Below are positions 1 through 8,671 of a stretch of DNA of 64,000 nucleotides, piece by piece (positions within the stretch are counted from its first letter, which is position 1; every line of letters begins with the position of its first letter). Position numbers and translations under genes: made by a program. Under the pieces are notes generated by a model, which saw only the letters and a program-made list of their open reading frames with translations, searched no databases and had not been told where the DNA came from. This DNA comes from Methanosalsum natronophilum (GTDB taxonomy: Archaea > Halobacteriota > Methanosarcinia > Methanosarcinales > Methanosarcinaceae). The DNA lies in contig NZ_JANUCS010000003.1 in assembly GCF_024808815.1 (NCBI RefSeq), positions 1 to 64,000 on the forward strand, read 5' to 3'.

Positions 1-129
1 AAAAGAAGAAGCAAAGTAGTAGGTGCATTCCCAAATCAGGAAGCATTGATGAGATTGGGTGTTTCGATACTAATAGATATGAACGAAGAATGGTTAACAG
101 GAAATAGATATTTAAACATGGATCTCTAA
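1..129 (+). pseudogene. IS256-family transposase, C-terminal 42 residues (cut by window edge)
   Basis: An open frame enters the window at base 1 and stops at TAA 127-129. The translation contains RRSKVVGAFPNQEAL and ends NEEWLTGNRYLNM-D-L. That is the characteristic C-terminus of Mutator/IS256 DDE transposases (family pattern FPN...L, then EEW..GRRYL). Only the tail is visible, so whether the element is intact cannot be judged. It sits about 360 bp beyond the 3' end of mtaB, so the methanol island borders a mobile element. Confident about family; the partial/pseudogene status is only because of the window edge. Confidence 0.8.
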
Positions 130-172
130 CTAAAGTGTGGTACAGGAGAATTTACAGCAAAATAGTGACACA
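130..172. mobile_element. probable right terminal region of the IS256-type element
   Basis: Just after the transposase stop lies gaatttacagcaaaatag followed by tgacac (about 149-167). This resembles the common IS256-type terminal pattern in which TTACACAAAA is followed by TGACAC. The left end lies outside the window, so the inverted-repeat match and target duplication cannot be tested. The exact end is inferred. Confidence 0.4.
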
Positions 173-200
173 ACCAGAATCACTTTATGGATATGCTAAA

Positions 201-236
201 AAGTAAATATTTCGCTGAAAAATTCGCTGTTTACTT
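201..236. terminator. stem-loop between the IS and mtaB; possible mtaCB terminator
   Basis: AAGTAAA (201-207) is the reverse complement of TTTACTT (230-236). The 22-nt loop carries a direct repeat TTCGCTG. It lies about 255 bp beyond the mtaB stop on the minus strand. The rest of 173-480 shows no convincing gene. A terminator role is a guess, since a short U-tract is not obvious next to the stem. Confidence 0.3.
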
Positions 237-491
237 GAATATTCATCAAACTTTCTGTAAATAGTATAAATTAACTCATATACATTAGATTTCTTTAAAG
301 GAGCGAAGTTTAGAAATTCAAGAAGAAGTTATAGATAATTGCATGGAGAATATTTCTAAAAGACCTTGAAGTTTAAGTTTGTCAGTAAAAACTGGAAAAG
401 GCAAGTTTATCTAATTAGCCTGCACCAATACTTCTCCTAACAATAAAAAAAAAGATAATTTATTTAATAAAAAAACTATAGGACTTAGTCA

Positions 492-1874
492 TCAAAAATA
501 ATTTCCAGGAATGAACCCTCTAACTTTTTTGGTATATTCATCCAAACATTCATTTTGAAATTCATCAGAATCATCGGTTAATGCTTTAAGTTCCAGTCTC
601 AATTTTTCAAGATTAGTGCACTCAAACCGCGATAAGTTTAACTTATTTCTGGATCCTTCTATTAAAAGATTACAACATTTAAGAGCAGCTTTTTTTGTCC
701 TCATATAAGTATCATCTGTATAGTTGGTAATTTCTTTACCAATTTCATAAGCATTATCATAAGATAAAATAAATCCTTGAGGGTCTCTATATCTATCTGA
801 TACCATCAAAATATCTCTTAGAATTTTATCATTTCCAGTCTCAATTGCTGCATTTAGCATACTGCAGTCGTATGCAAGGACCTCTCCCCAGCACTGGACT
901 GACATCCCACCAAATTCACCATGGTATTCTACTGATTCATTTGACCACATATCACAACACTGCATCATTAAGTTACCCATTATGTCAGAGTGTGCACAGC
1001 TTGAACTTTTTCCACATTGAGAAACTGGCATGCCTGTGACTGCCTTTAGAATGACGTTCTCGTAACCACAATCTTTTCCAGGCCCTATAGCACCAGCTTC
1101 ATTTGCTACTAAAGAACGTGAAGCTGATGCGCCCCTAATCACTGCAGCTGAAGTATGTGCTAAGTTTTTATCAAGAAGTCCACCAGCAAGAAACATAGCA
1201 GTGTTTGCTTGAGAACAAGCTGTATCTCCCGCTGGAACAGATTTGTATTTTTTAGCAATTTTTGTGATTTCCAACCATAAGTTTTCAACATCAATTGCCC
1301 CAAGACAGCCGATTGAATATAATATGCCTCTAAAGTCATTTTTCAAAATTGAATAATCAAACACTTCTTTACCGCCAATAGACTCAATCGATAATAGATC
1401 TGCTCCTTTAGAGGCTACACTATCAAAACACTCCATAAGAAGAGAAAAACGACCATCTTTTAAATCTAAATGGTTTTTTCTTTCTCTTATGTCAGCTATT
1501 GTATGTCTAAGCCCACACTTAATTCCATATTCATCATAAAACTCTTCCAAAATAGTTTTTTGTATATGAGCTATTTCAGATCCTAATTTAGCATTAATAG
1601 TCATATCTTGAACGTGTTCAGTTTCTAAAACCACAGAAGGTACTCCTAGCTGAATCATTCTATTCAATATATCATTTGTAATCCTGTCATATTCACTTAT
1701 TAGTTTTTCAGGACTTTTAGATGCTTCAGGTCGTGGTGCGTAATTTATTTCAGGAATAGTAGAACCTGAACCAATTTCTAAATCAAAACCTGTTTTAATG
1801 GGTTTTTTACACCTACCAAAAACCATATCATCGGCACTATTATAAGCCATTCGTGTAAATTTTGTTTTAGTCAT
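492..1874 (-). CDS. mtaB: methanol:corrinoid methyltransferase MtaB
   Basis: MtaB moves the methyl group of methanol to the cobalt of the corrinoid protein MtaC, the first step of methanol methanogenesis in the cytoplasm. The 460-residue product matches the family length (about 460). The zinc ligands of the family are recognisable: Glu in LSIESIGGKEVFD, Cys in GDTACSQANTAM and Cys in GPGKDCGYEN. The ATG at 1874 is preferred over an in-frame TTG at 1883, because AAGGA lies 9 nt upstream and the N-terminus (MTKTKFTRMAYNSADDM) then matches known MtaB starts. It follows mtaC by 16 nt, as in the mtaCB operons of Methanosarcina. Very secure. Confidence 0.97.
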   Translation of the reverse strand: MTKTKFTRMAYNSADDMVFGRCKKPIKTGFDLEIGSGSTIPEINYAPRPEASKSPEKLISEYDRITNDILNRMIQLGVPSVVLETEHVQDMTINAKLGSEIAHIQKTILEEFYDEYGIKCGLRHTIADIRERKNHLDLKDGRFSLLMECFDSVASKGADLLSIESIGGKEVFDYSILKNDFRGILYSIGCLGAIDVENLWLEITKIAKKYKSVPAGDTACSQANTAMFLAGGLLDKNLAHTSAAVIRGASASRSLVANEAGAIGPGKDCGYENVILKAVTGMPVSQCGKSSSCAHSDIMGNLMMQCCDMWSNESVEYHGEFGGMSVQCWGEVLAYDCSMLNAAIETGNDKILRDILMVSDRYRDPQGFILSYDNAYEIGKEITNYTDDTYMRTKKAALKCCNLLIEGSRNKLNLSRFECTNLEKLRLELKALTDDSDEFQNECLDEYTKKVRGFIPGNYF

Positions 1875-1890
1875 AATACTCAATCCTTCA

Positions 1891-2658
1891 TTAGTGCCTA
1901 TGAAATTTTTCTCTTAATTGAGTTATATTTAAACCTTTGAGAATAGATTCTGCAATTTTTGGCACGTCTGCAGCTTCTTCACCATATATGCCTAAATCAA
2001 AGTGAGATACAAAATCTTGTGTAACGGCACCACCTCCACATACAAATGGCACATCAATTCCTTCATGTTCAAGTTTTTCTTTAATTTGTCTAAAAGAATG
2101 CATTGTAGTAGTCATTAGTGCTGTACCACTCAAAAAAAGAGGCCTTTCTTTTTTTACTGCTTCAACAACATCGTCAACTGGAACATCCCGACCTAAATCT
2201 ATGACTTGATAACCATTTGCTCTAAGGAGTATAGTAACTATAGTTTTTCCAATGTCATGAATATCTCCTTCTACTACAAAAGAGATCACTTTTCCTTTAT
2301 TATATTCTAAGGGAATATTTGACATCTCTTTACAGTATTCAATTCCATCAATCATTGCATGAGCTGATATTATGACATCTGGGAGATAAATTATGCCTTC
2401 ATCATAGAGGCGTGATACAATCTCCATCCCTTCCATAAGAGCTTCATTTATGAGGTAAAGTGGGTCAAGTCCATCATCCATTGCAATTTTCAAACATGAA
2501 ATAACCTCATCTTCGTCGCCTTCAAAAATAGCTTTTGTAATTAATCGGATTTGGTTGTCAGTTGGATAAAGTTCTTCAGCTGCTTCGTCTGCAGTCATAT
2601 TATCTTCAACTTTAACGTTATATCTTATTAGAATTTTATCAGGATTTATGTCTAACAT
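1891..2658 (-). CDS. mtaC: methanol corrinoid protein MtaC
   Basis: MtaC is the cobamide-carrying partner of MtaB. It accepts the methyl group from methanol and hands it to coenzyme M through MtaA. The 255-residue protein has an N-terminal helical cap (about 1-120) and a C-terminal B12-binding Rossmann domain. The base-off/His-on motif GDIHDIGKTIV supplies the cobalt-binding His, followed by NGYQVIDLGRDVP and ALMTTTMHSF. A GGATG ribosome-binding site precedes the ATG. It is the first gene of the mtaCB pair. Its promoter region carries an inverted repeat next to the TATA box. Confidence 0.97.
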   Translation of the reverse strand: MLDINPDKILIRYNVKVEDNMTADEAAEELYPTDNQIRLITKAIFEGDEDEVISCLKIAMDDGLDPLYLINEALMEGMEIVSRLYDEGIIYLPDVIISAHAMIDGIEYCKEMSNIPLEYNKGKVISFVVEGDIHDIGKTIVTILLRANGYQVIDLGRDVPVDDVVEAVKKERPLFLSGTALMTTTMHSFRQIKEKLEHEGIDVPFVCGGGAVTQDFVSHFDLGIYGEEAADVPKIAESILKGLNITQLREKFHRH

Positions 2659-2708
2659 AAAAATACATCCAAGTTCAATAAAATTAAGACTTAACCATCA
2701 ACTTTCTA

Positions 2709-2748
2709 TATGTTTAAAGTATATTTACTAGTTTGAGTTTAAACTAGT
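2709..2748 (-). promoter_or_regulatory. mtaCB promoter with 8-6-8 inverted repeat upstream of TATA
   Basis: Read on the minus strand, ACTAGTTT-aaactc-AAACTAGT (2748-2727) is a perfect 8-bp inverted repeat. It directly abuts AAATATAC-type TATA sequence (about 2719-2726). Transcription would then start about 25 nt downstream, giving a leader near 40-60 nt to the mtaC ATG at 2658. An inverted repeat touching the BRE/TATA is a typical operator position in archaea. The regulator is unknown. The TATA assignment is by eye. Confidence 0.5.
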
Positions 2749-2777
2749 TAAATAGCTTGCGTAATGATATCAACAAC

Positions 2778-5700
2778 TCAAAAATATTTTGAACTATTTT
2801 CTCTACATAAAGCAACAATTACATTTTTTTTGTTCCAAGTACACCTGCTAAATTTTGTTTCTTTATGTACTAATTCACCACTTTTTGTAATAAAAGGGGA
2901 ATTGCAAGAAGAAATGGTACCTTTGATAACATCTGACAATAAGGTAGCAACCTCGATCTGCGAGTCATGGGAATGTAAAGAGACTAAGTTTGTACCGATG
3001 ATACTTTCTCTTTCATATTCGAGCCTATCTGCAGCAATCTGGTTTAGATATAATATCTTTCCACTATAATCTATAATAAAAATGAGATCCTCTAAAGATT
3101 CAATTACATTGTGAACATCTTGTTGATAATTGTGAGTTTCTGCATCATCTTTAATTTTTTCTAAAATAACACCAATTCTTGTAGCAATGGCTTCAAGAGA
3201 GTCTCTAGAATTTTCTGAAATTTCGTACTTATCATAAGATGCTAAAAACATGATTGCACAAATATGCATGTTAGTGTATATAGGTATGATAGCAGTTGAT
3301 GCTAAGGATTCTCTGTTTAAATTCTGTTCCCTTGTTATTGACAATAACTCGGAATGTAATTTATATATGGGCCATCCCGTCTTAAATAATCTTGAGGTCA
3401 TTGAATTTTTATCATAGTGGGAAGTTTTTTCAATAAAATATTCTGATAGACCTTTATGAGTAATTAAATTTAAATCACCTGTTATTTCATCGACAATATA
3501 GATCATTCCACAGTCAACTTCATTAACTTGAAGTGCTAGGTCTAGTAATTGCTCAAAAGTTTCATGAAGATCATTTGATGGATGTAATAGGTAACCTAAA
3601 TTAGAGTCAACATTCATAAAACTATGTGCTTGCTTCTTATCTGTTATGTCAACAATGACCCCTTGGAGAAGTTCAAGGTTACCATTTTGATCAGCTTGCA
3701 TAAATGTTCTTTCATCGACCCACCTTACTTCTCCAGAACTAGTAATTATTCTATACTCTTGGGAAAATTCACTAAATCCATCTTCAAAACGGTTAGATAA
3801 TCCAATCTGTACAGCTTCAAGATCATCTGGATGAATAATATCTCCAAAAAGGAGTTTGCCGGAAATAAAATCTTCTGGAGTATAACCAAACTTTTCAATA
3901 TTATCAGATACAAATTCAACAGGCCAATTAGTTTCAGCTCTCCATAAAAAAACAATTGTAGGGCTGGTCTTGATTACATTTTGCAACATTTTTTGAACTT
4001 CTAGTGAATTAAGCAAATCGTTTTCTTTTCTTTTTTGTTCAGTTATGTCCCTTAAAGTAATCATTACAGCGGGCTTACCTTCATGATCAATCGCAGAAAA
4101 GCTTGCTTCAACTGGCACCTTAGTGTTATCTTTGTATAAAAGTTCCAGCTCATAGCTTCTTATTGGACTAGTATCTGTCTTTAAACATTTATTGTACCTT
4201 TTTAAGATCATTCTACTGTATTCAAGTGGAAAGACATCAAGAAATGGTGTACCAACAACTTCATCTACATTGCATCCTTTAATTTCGCAAAACTTAGAGT
4301 TAACAAACTTTAAGTATTCATCTTGAACAATTATAATTCCATCATTTCCTTTTTCTACAAGTGTTGAGTATTTTTTTTCAGATGCTTTTAAAGCACTTTC
4401 TGATAATTTATTATTAATTATTCTCCATGTATCTTGGATTATTAGAATCACGGTTTGTAGGTCAACTTTAGCATATGTTTGCTTTCTGCCCCAAAATTCG
4501 GAAAGCATAACAATTCTATCATCACAAAATATTGGGACAAAAACGGTATTTCCATAGGGCCTATTTTTTTTAGGGAACTTTAGTTTGATAATATTTGGAG
4601 ATGTATCCGAACAATCTTTAATAATTGCTTCTTTTTGATAAATATGCTCATATATTCTGCTGACTTCACTTCCATTAAATATGGCTTCAAAAAAGCGCTT
4701 ATCTTCTTCTTGGGCTGCGTCATAGCAATAAGCTTTAACTGTTGAATTAACTAAATCAATCAATGCAACGTAACCTTGTGAACTGTCAGTCAGTGCAGAT
4801 ACACTTTTAATTGCAAAATTTATAATTTCACGAACAGATTTGTTTGTCATTTGGTTTAGTTCTAACATAGACTCAGTTCTTATTTCATCTAGTTTAAGAG
4901 CATTCTCTGTTCTAACTTTATCAGTAATATCATGTAGGGAAATCATTGCAGCTTTTTTGTTTTCATGCTTAGTAGGTATAAAAGTAACTTCAACAGGAAT
5001 CATTTCATCGCTTTTAGAGATGATGTCAACACTATAAACTCGGGCATCTTTTTGTTCATTGCTCAAACATTTTCGATATCTGTTGATAAACATTCTAAAA
5101 TACTCAACTGAAATAAAATATAGTAATGGTTGTTCAAGAATGTCTTCTTCACTATAACCGGTTAAATAACAAAATTTAGAATTAGCAAATTTTAATTTTT
5201 CATCTTGAGCAATAATTATTGCATCACTACTACTTTCTAAAATTGATAAGTATTTGTTCTTGTAATCCTTTAGATCGCTTTCAATCTTTCTGAATTCAGT
5301 AATGTCTTCGAACTCAACTAATATCGGAGTTGAGTTACCTTTGAAAGTATCTATTCTTTTAGCACTAAATGCTATTTTTTTTATGTTGCTTCCATCATCT
5401 TGAATACTTATTGCACTGTATTTAATATCATTATTGTTGATTAAGAGAGCTGTTAATGCTTTCTCTAGATCCTTTAATTTTAATTTATTACTGTCAAGTT
5501 CAAATAGCGATTTATTAGATATATTTTTTGAGCATGTATTGAATAGATTGCAAAAGGAACTATTTGCAAATACTACTTCTAAAGTCCTATTAAGAATTAA
5601 GATAGGTTTTTCTATTATTTGAAGTACATTGGTAAAGTCACTCATATAACATTCATAATGAGTTATTCTTTTCGAATGTTTTTTTTTACGTGGGGTAAAA

Positions 5701-5987
5701 ATCACTCTTATCCACTTATTAACGTGCTTAATTTTAACTTTTGCTATAAAATCAAGCTGTTCTTTTTCACTGCTATCTTTGAAAAAATTTAAGACTAAAT
5801 TCTTATCATTCTCACAAAAAATATCTGTAAAATTGAAATTACTAGATGCTAAATCGGATTGCGAAATTCCGAATTGATTGATATTGTTAGATGCAAACTC
5901 GACTGTTAAAACCTTTTCTGTATTTAGGCATAAAAACACAGGTGATATTTCATCTATTGTTGTCATAAGCTTGTGATTAAAGTACAT
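2778..5987 (-). CDS. multi-PAS/GAF sensor protein without kinase or DNA-binding domain
   Basis: This 1069-residue soluble protein is built almost only of sensory domains. In order, with rough residues: PAS-like (1-120), PAS (120-235), PAS (245-360, ending SLHDITDK), GAF (370-535), PAS (540-655, ending TLRDITEQ), PAS with PAC (670-790, GVIVDITDK), GAF (800-950), PAS (960-1069). The protein stops right after the last PAS core (NVIVALCRE). No HisKA, HATPase, GGDEF or HTH is present, and no further reading frame for one exists in the 119 bp before mtaC. AAGGTGA lies about 10 nt before the ATG. It sits between mtaA and mtaCB on the same strand, so a role in sensing for methanol metabolism is plausible but inferred. 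Some methanogen methyltransferase loci carry PAS/GAF sensor kinases (MsmS type), but this one would need a partner for output. Confidence 0.85.
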   Translation of the reverse strand: MYFNHKLMTTIDEISPVFLCLNTEKVLTVEFASNNINQFGISQSDLASSNFNFTDIFCENDKNLVLNFFKDSSEKEQLDFIAKVKIKHVNKWIRVIFTPRKKKHSKRITHYECYMSDFTNVLQIIEKPILILNRTLEVVFANSSFCNLFNTCSKNISNKSLFELDSNKLKLKDLEKALTALLINNNDIKYSAISIQDDGSNIKKIAFSAKRIDTFKGNSTPILVEFEDITEFRKIESDLKDYKNKYLSILESSSDAIIIAQDEKLKFANSKFCYLTGYSEEDILEQPLLYFISVEYFRMFINRYRKCLSNEQKDARVYSVDIISKSDEMIPVEVTFIPTKHENKKAAMISLHDITDKVRTENALKLDEIRTESMLELNQMTNKSVREIINFAIKSVSALTDSSQGYVALIDLVNSTVKAYCYDAAQEEDKRFFEAIFNGSEVSRIYEHIYQKEAIIKDCSDTSPNIIKLKFPKKNRPYGNTVFVPIFCDDRIVMLSEFWGRKQTYAKVDLQTVILIIQDTWRIINNKLSESALKASEKKYSTLVEKGNDGIIIVQDEYLKFVNSKFCEIKGCNVDEVVGTPFLDVFPLEYSRMILKRYNKCLKTDTSPIRSYELELLYKDNTKVPVEASFSAIDHEGKPAVMITLRDITEQKRKENDLLNSLEVQKMLQNVIKTSPTIVFLWRAETNWPVEFVSDNIEKFGYTPEDFISGKLLFGDIIHPDDLEAVQIGLSNRFEDGFSEFSQEYRIITSSGEVRWVDERTFMQADQNGNLELLQGVIVDITDKKQAHSFMNVDSNLGYLLHPSNDLHETFEQLLDLALQVNEVDCGMIYIVDEITGDLNLITHKGLSEYFIEKTSHYDKNSMTSRLFKTGWPIYKLHSELLSITREQNLNRESLASTAIIPIYTNMHICAIMFLASYDKYEISENSRDSLEAIATRIGVILEKIKDDAETHNYQQDVHNVIESLEDLIFIIDYSGKILYLNQIAADRLEYERESIIGTNLVSLHSHDSQIEVATLLSDVIKGTISSCNSPFITKSGELVHKETKFSRCTWNKKNVIVALCRENSSKYF

Positions 5988-6103
5988 AAACTCGAGTTCA
6001 CCTTAGATAATCAATTTAAAGATTAACATGACTTTTATTTGAAGATGGATTACAAGCTTTCGGTCAGAAATAATGTTAATGGTATCTGCTTCAAGCACGA
6101 AAT

Positions 6104-6122
6104 CTTTATATATAATGAAGTT
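6104..6122 (-). promoter_or_regulatory. TATA box for the PAS/GAF sensor gene
   Basis: On the minus strand the stretch reads ATTATATATAAAGATTTCG, a strong archaeal TATA element. It would place the transcript start near 6085, giving a leader of about 100 nt before the ATG at 5987. The sequence is nearly symmetrical, so orientation is taken from gene order. Confidence 0.4.
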
Positions 6123-6137
6123 TTCGTAGTAAACATC

Positions 6138-6208
6138 GTTCACACCTGCAACGATACTTCCTTTCAATCCAATCTACTCAGAATATCGTTCTTATATAGG
6201 GTGTGAAC
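6138..6208. other. large interrupted inverted repeat between mtaA and the PAS gene
   Basis: GTTCACACC (6138-6146) pairs perfectly with GGTGTGAAC (6200-6208). Inside it AACGATA (6150-6156) pairs with TATCGTT (6184-6190), giving 16 bp in two blocks separated by an asymmetric internal loop, with a 27-nt apical loop. It lies upstream of the sensor-gene TATA and about 200 bp past the mtaA stop. It could be an operator, a 3' structure on the mtaA transcript or a small RNA. No further gene is seen in 5988-6404. Confidence 0.5.
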
Positions 6209-6404
6209 ATTTTCTTTTACTCATTTTTCAACGAACAAGAAGCTAATAATGCTTACAGTTATTATTTATGCTAATACCATAGAGTTGCCTTTAATTTTTG
6301 TTCCTTAAAGGGTAAAGACTCAGTTAAATTTTGTCTACTACTAATTAATTTTCAAATATTAATAGTCTTTAAAGAGATAAAAAGTGATTTTGCTAGATGC
6401 AAAA

Positions 6405-7415
6405 TCATTGATAATATTCGTCTCGACCACTAACGAGTGCTTTAACATTTTCTAAAGGTGTATTAGGAGCAATTCCGCAACCAGGTGCGACAACATCGAT
6501 ACCTTCACTTAATGCCCTTGTAACATCGTCTTTAATTTTATCTGGAGTACCACTTAAAAGGGAAAAAGGACTTGATACATTACCTACCAATGAAACTCTA
6601 TCACCAACAACATCCTTTGCGTCTCTTACACTAGCAACTTTCTCTTCGATACTTAGTGCCGTAAAATTACAGTCTGCCATCATATCCAAGATTGGAGTTA
6701 CATTACCACATACATGTAACACAGTTACACTTTGAACATCCTCTGCAAACTTTGTAAGACGGGGCTTTAATCTTTCATTAAAGTCTTTTGGATTCATCAA
6801 GTCGGGGGAAGCTACTGGATCAGCAACACAGATAACATCGGCTCCATTTTCAACTAGGCCATTTGCGTATTTGACTGCTGCTTCGGTAGCAAAGTCAAGT
6901 AGTTTTTCAAATTCCTCCGGTTTTTTAATTGACCACTTCATGAACTTACTAACACTACAAAGATCCGATGCAAGCGTGATTGGGCCTTCCATCCCTGCAA
7001 TAAGAGGTACACTTTCATCGACTTTTTCTTTTATTATGTTAGTGGCTTCAAAAACAGCAGGAATTCTTCCTGATTCTAATAGGTTCTCAGGTAAATCCTC
7101 ACGATCTAAACCTTTTTTATATGGGTGGTCTGTAATTGAGGGTTGTCTATTCTTTGTTCCCATATTAACTTCACACCCTAAGGCTTCAGCCAAAACAGTA
7201 AGACAATATGGATACCTTACAGCTTCCAAGTTTCCGAATTCATGTGCTGCAATAGCCAACTCAGCCATTAATTTTGGGTCACTATGAGCTTCAGGCCATT
7301 CTGCATTCTTAATATCCATTAGTTCTACAATTGCAGTTTGTGTAACTGAAACTGCAGGTGCTTTATCTACGTCTTCTCCTTTAAGAGCTTTAATTAATCG
7401 TTCTTTATAATTCAT
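6405..7415 (-). CDS. mtaA: methylcobamide:CoM methyltransferase MtaA
   Basis: MtaA transfers the methyl group from methyl-MtaC to coenzyme M, yielding methyl-CoM for methyl-CoM reductase. The 336-residue protein is a member of the uroporphyrinogen decarboxylase superfamily. The zinc motif H-x-C-xn-C is visible: LHVCGNVTPI in the middle and VAPGCGIAPNTPLENVKAL at the C-terminus. The ATG at 7415 sits just behind TAGGTGAG; an in-frame GTG at 7424 lies inside that Shine-Dalgarno and is rejected. Discrimination from MtbA (methylamine-specific) rests on the neighbouring mtaCB. Being clustered with mtaCB is notable, since in well-studied Methanosarcina species mtaA is unlinked. Confidence 0.9.
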   Translation of the reverse strand: MNYKERLIKALKGEDVDKAPAVSVTQTAIVELMDIKNAEWPEAHSDPKLMAELAIAAHEFGNLEAVRYPYCLTVLAEALGCEVNMGTKNRQPSITDHPYKKGLDREDLPENLLESGRIPAVFEATNIIKEKVDESVPLIAGMEGPITLASDLCSVSKFMKWSIKKPEEFEKLLDFATEAAVKYANGLVENGADVICVADPVASPDLMNPKDFNERLKPRLTKFAEDVQSVTVLHVCGNVTPILDMMADCNFTALSIEEKVASVRDAKDVVGDRVSLVGNVSSPFSLLSGTPDKIKDDVTRALSEGIDVVAPGCGIAPNTPLENVKALVSGRDEYYQ

Positions 7416-7547
7416 GGTTCTCACCTAAAAATTTTGTACAGCAACTTGATTTATTCAATGTTAACGTTACTATACCTCAAGTGCAAAACTTCCTTGCTTT
7501 AACAATCAGCTTAATCCAATCTACATGTGTTTTTGTTTAGCAATAAA

Positions 7548-7617
7548 ATAGATTAGTCTATAGTATATAAATATTATTTTTGAATAATTCATATATATAA
7601 AGATTTTTATAGATTAG
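7548..7617. promoter_or_regulatory. repeat-flanked TATA cluster upstream of mtaA
   Basis: Two copies of ATAGATTAG (7548-7556 and 7609-7617) lie 61 bp apart and flank TATA-like stretches (TAGTATATAAATATT and CATATATATAAAGATT). The mtaA ATG is 130-200 bp away on the minus strand. That fits the long leaders known for methyltransferase genes of Methanosarcina. The remainder of 7416-8048 is extremely AT-rich and shows no coding region. A further TATA (AAATTATAAATATATGC, about 7945) probably serves the plus-strand gene at 8049. Confidence 0.4.
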
Positions 7618-8048
7618 ACCTCGAAATTAAAGTGTTGTATAAGAAATTAGGACGGCATTAGACTTCGAATTCAATCAAAATCTTTAACAATTTTCAAATT
7701 CAATTAACTTTTATATTAAAAAAATCTTTATATATTATTAGAAGAAAAGAAAAATTTTGAAATAATATATATAAATATCGTTTCCATGAAACCTTATCAA
7801 GTAAAATAGCTGAAAACTAATTCAATTTTTATCTGTATAAGCTTCTAGAAACTATTTAAAAAATAAAAGTTGAAAAATCTACAAATCATAAAAAGTTATT
7901 CAATCTTACTAATGAATTTGACCTAAACTAATCTTCATTTTATTAAATTATAAATATATGCATGGTTATATGTTTGTATGTAGTATTTAGTTAAATTAAT
8001 TAAGAAAAGTATTTTAAATGCTTTTACTTGCTCTAGGAGGATGTTTTT

Positions 8049-8255
8049 ATGCATTGCGATGTTTGTAAAGCTGAAAGTGATAGTAGATATTGTTCAGATT
8101 GTGGAAAAATAATGAATGAGCTAATTAGACGCGTTGGAGAAACTAGGTGGGCATCAATTGATGATTGCTCTTTTATCTATCCAATGGTTAAAAGAGCCGG
8201 AAAAGGTGAACTTACAATAACTGATATAATAAATGAACTTGAAAAAGAAGATTGA
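8049..8255 (+). CDS. small zinc-ribbon protein of unknown function
   Basis: The 68-residue product begins MHCDVCKAESDSRYCSDCGKIM. Two CxxC pairs very likely form a zinc ribbon, followed by a short helical region rich in charged residues. The start is well supported: CTAGGAGG lies 7 nt before the ATG. It is transcribed alone and followed by a hairpin/U-tract. The function is not recognised. Its place between mtaA and the smc operon does not say which it belongs to. Confidence 0.75.
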   Translation: MHCDVCKAESDSRYCSDCGKIMNELIRRVGETRWASIDDCSFIYPMVKRAGKGELTITDIINELEKED

Positions 8256-8402
8256 TTTTATTTGAATCGATATTAGTATGATTCTTTATGAGTTTAGTTG
8301 AAAAGGTTTGAATAATATAGGCTATTTTTAAAGTTCAGCATTTTTTATTTTTTTTAAGTCTACTTCATTTCAAAAAAAAATTAAATCAGAACTATGTAAA
8401 GT

Positions 8403-8430
8403 AAAATAAGTTTAATGAGCTTATTTTTTT
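8403..8430 (+). terminator. hairpin with T-tract downstream of the zinc-ribbon gene
   Basis: AAAATAAG (8403-8410) pairs with CTTATTTT (8420-8427) across a 9-nt loop, and the 3' arm runs into a T-run to 8430. It is 150 bp past the stop of the zinc-ribbon gene. The rest of 8256-8659 shows only AT-rich sequence with possible promoters for the next gene. Confidence 0.5.
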
Positions 8431-8671
8431 GGTAAAATGATTAACTAATTGAGAAAGCATATTTTTATTTCTAAATTCACTAGTCTTAGTGGAAAATGTA
8501 CAAAAACACATTTAAGGGCGTAACTCTTATACAAAATAAATTTTCCGATATTTTGTATATAATATTTAAATTAAAGAGTGCTACCATAACCTATATTATA
8601 AGTTTTTTACATAAGCATAACTTGTATTTAGATCAATAATTTAGAGGGATGAATGGTTTGTGAGGTATTTT

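Noticed and set aside
2778-5987. Heme-binding redox sensor kinase (MsmS type) annotation for the PAS/GAF protein
   Set aside because: No kinase domain is present and no heme-binding residue can be assigned from the sequence.
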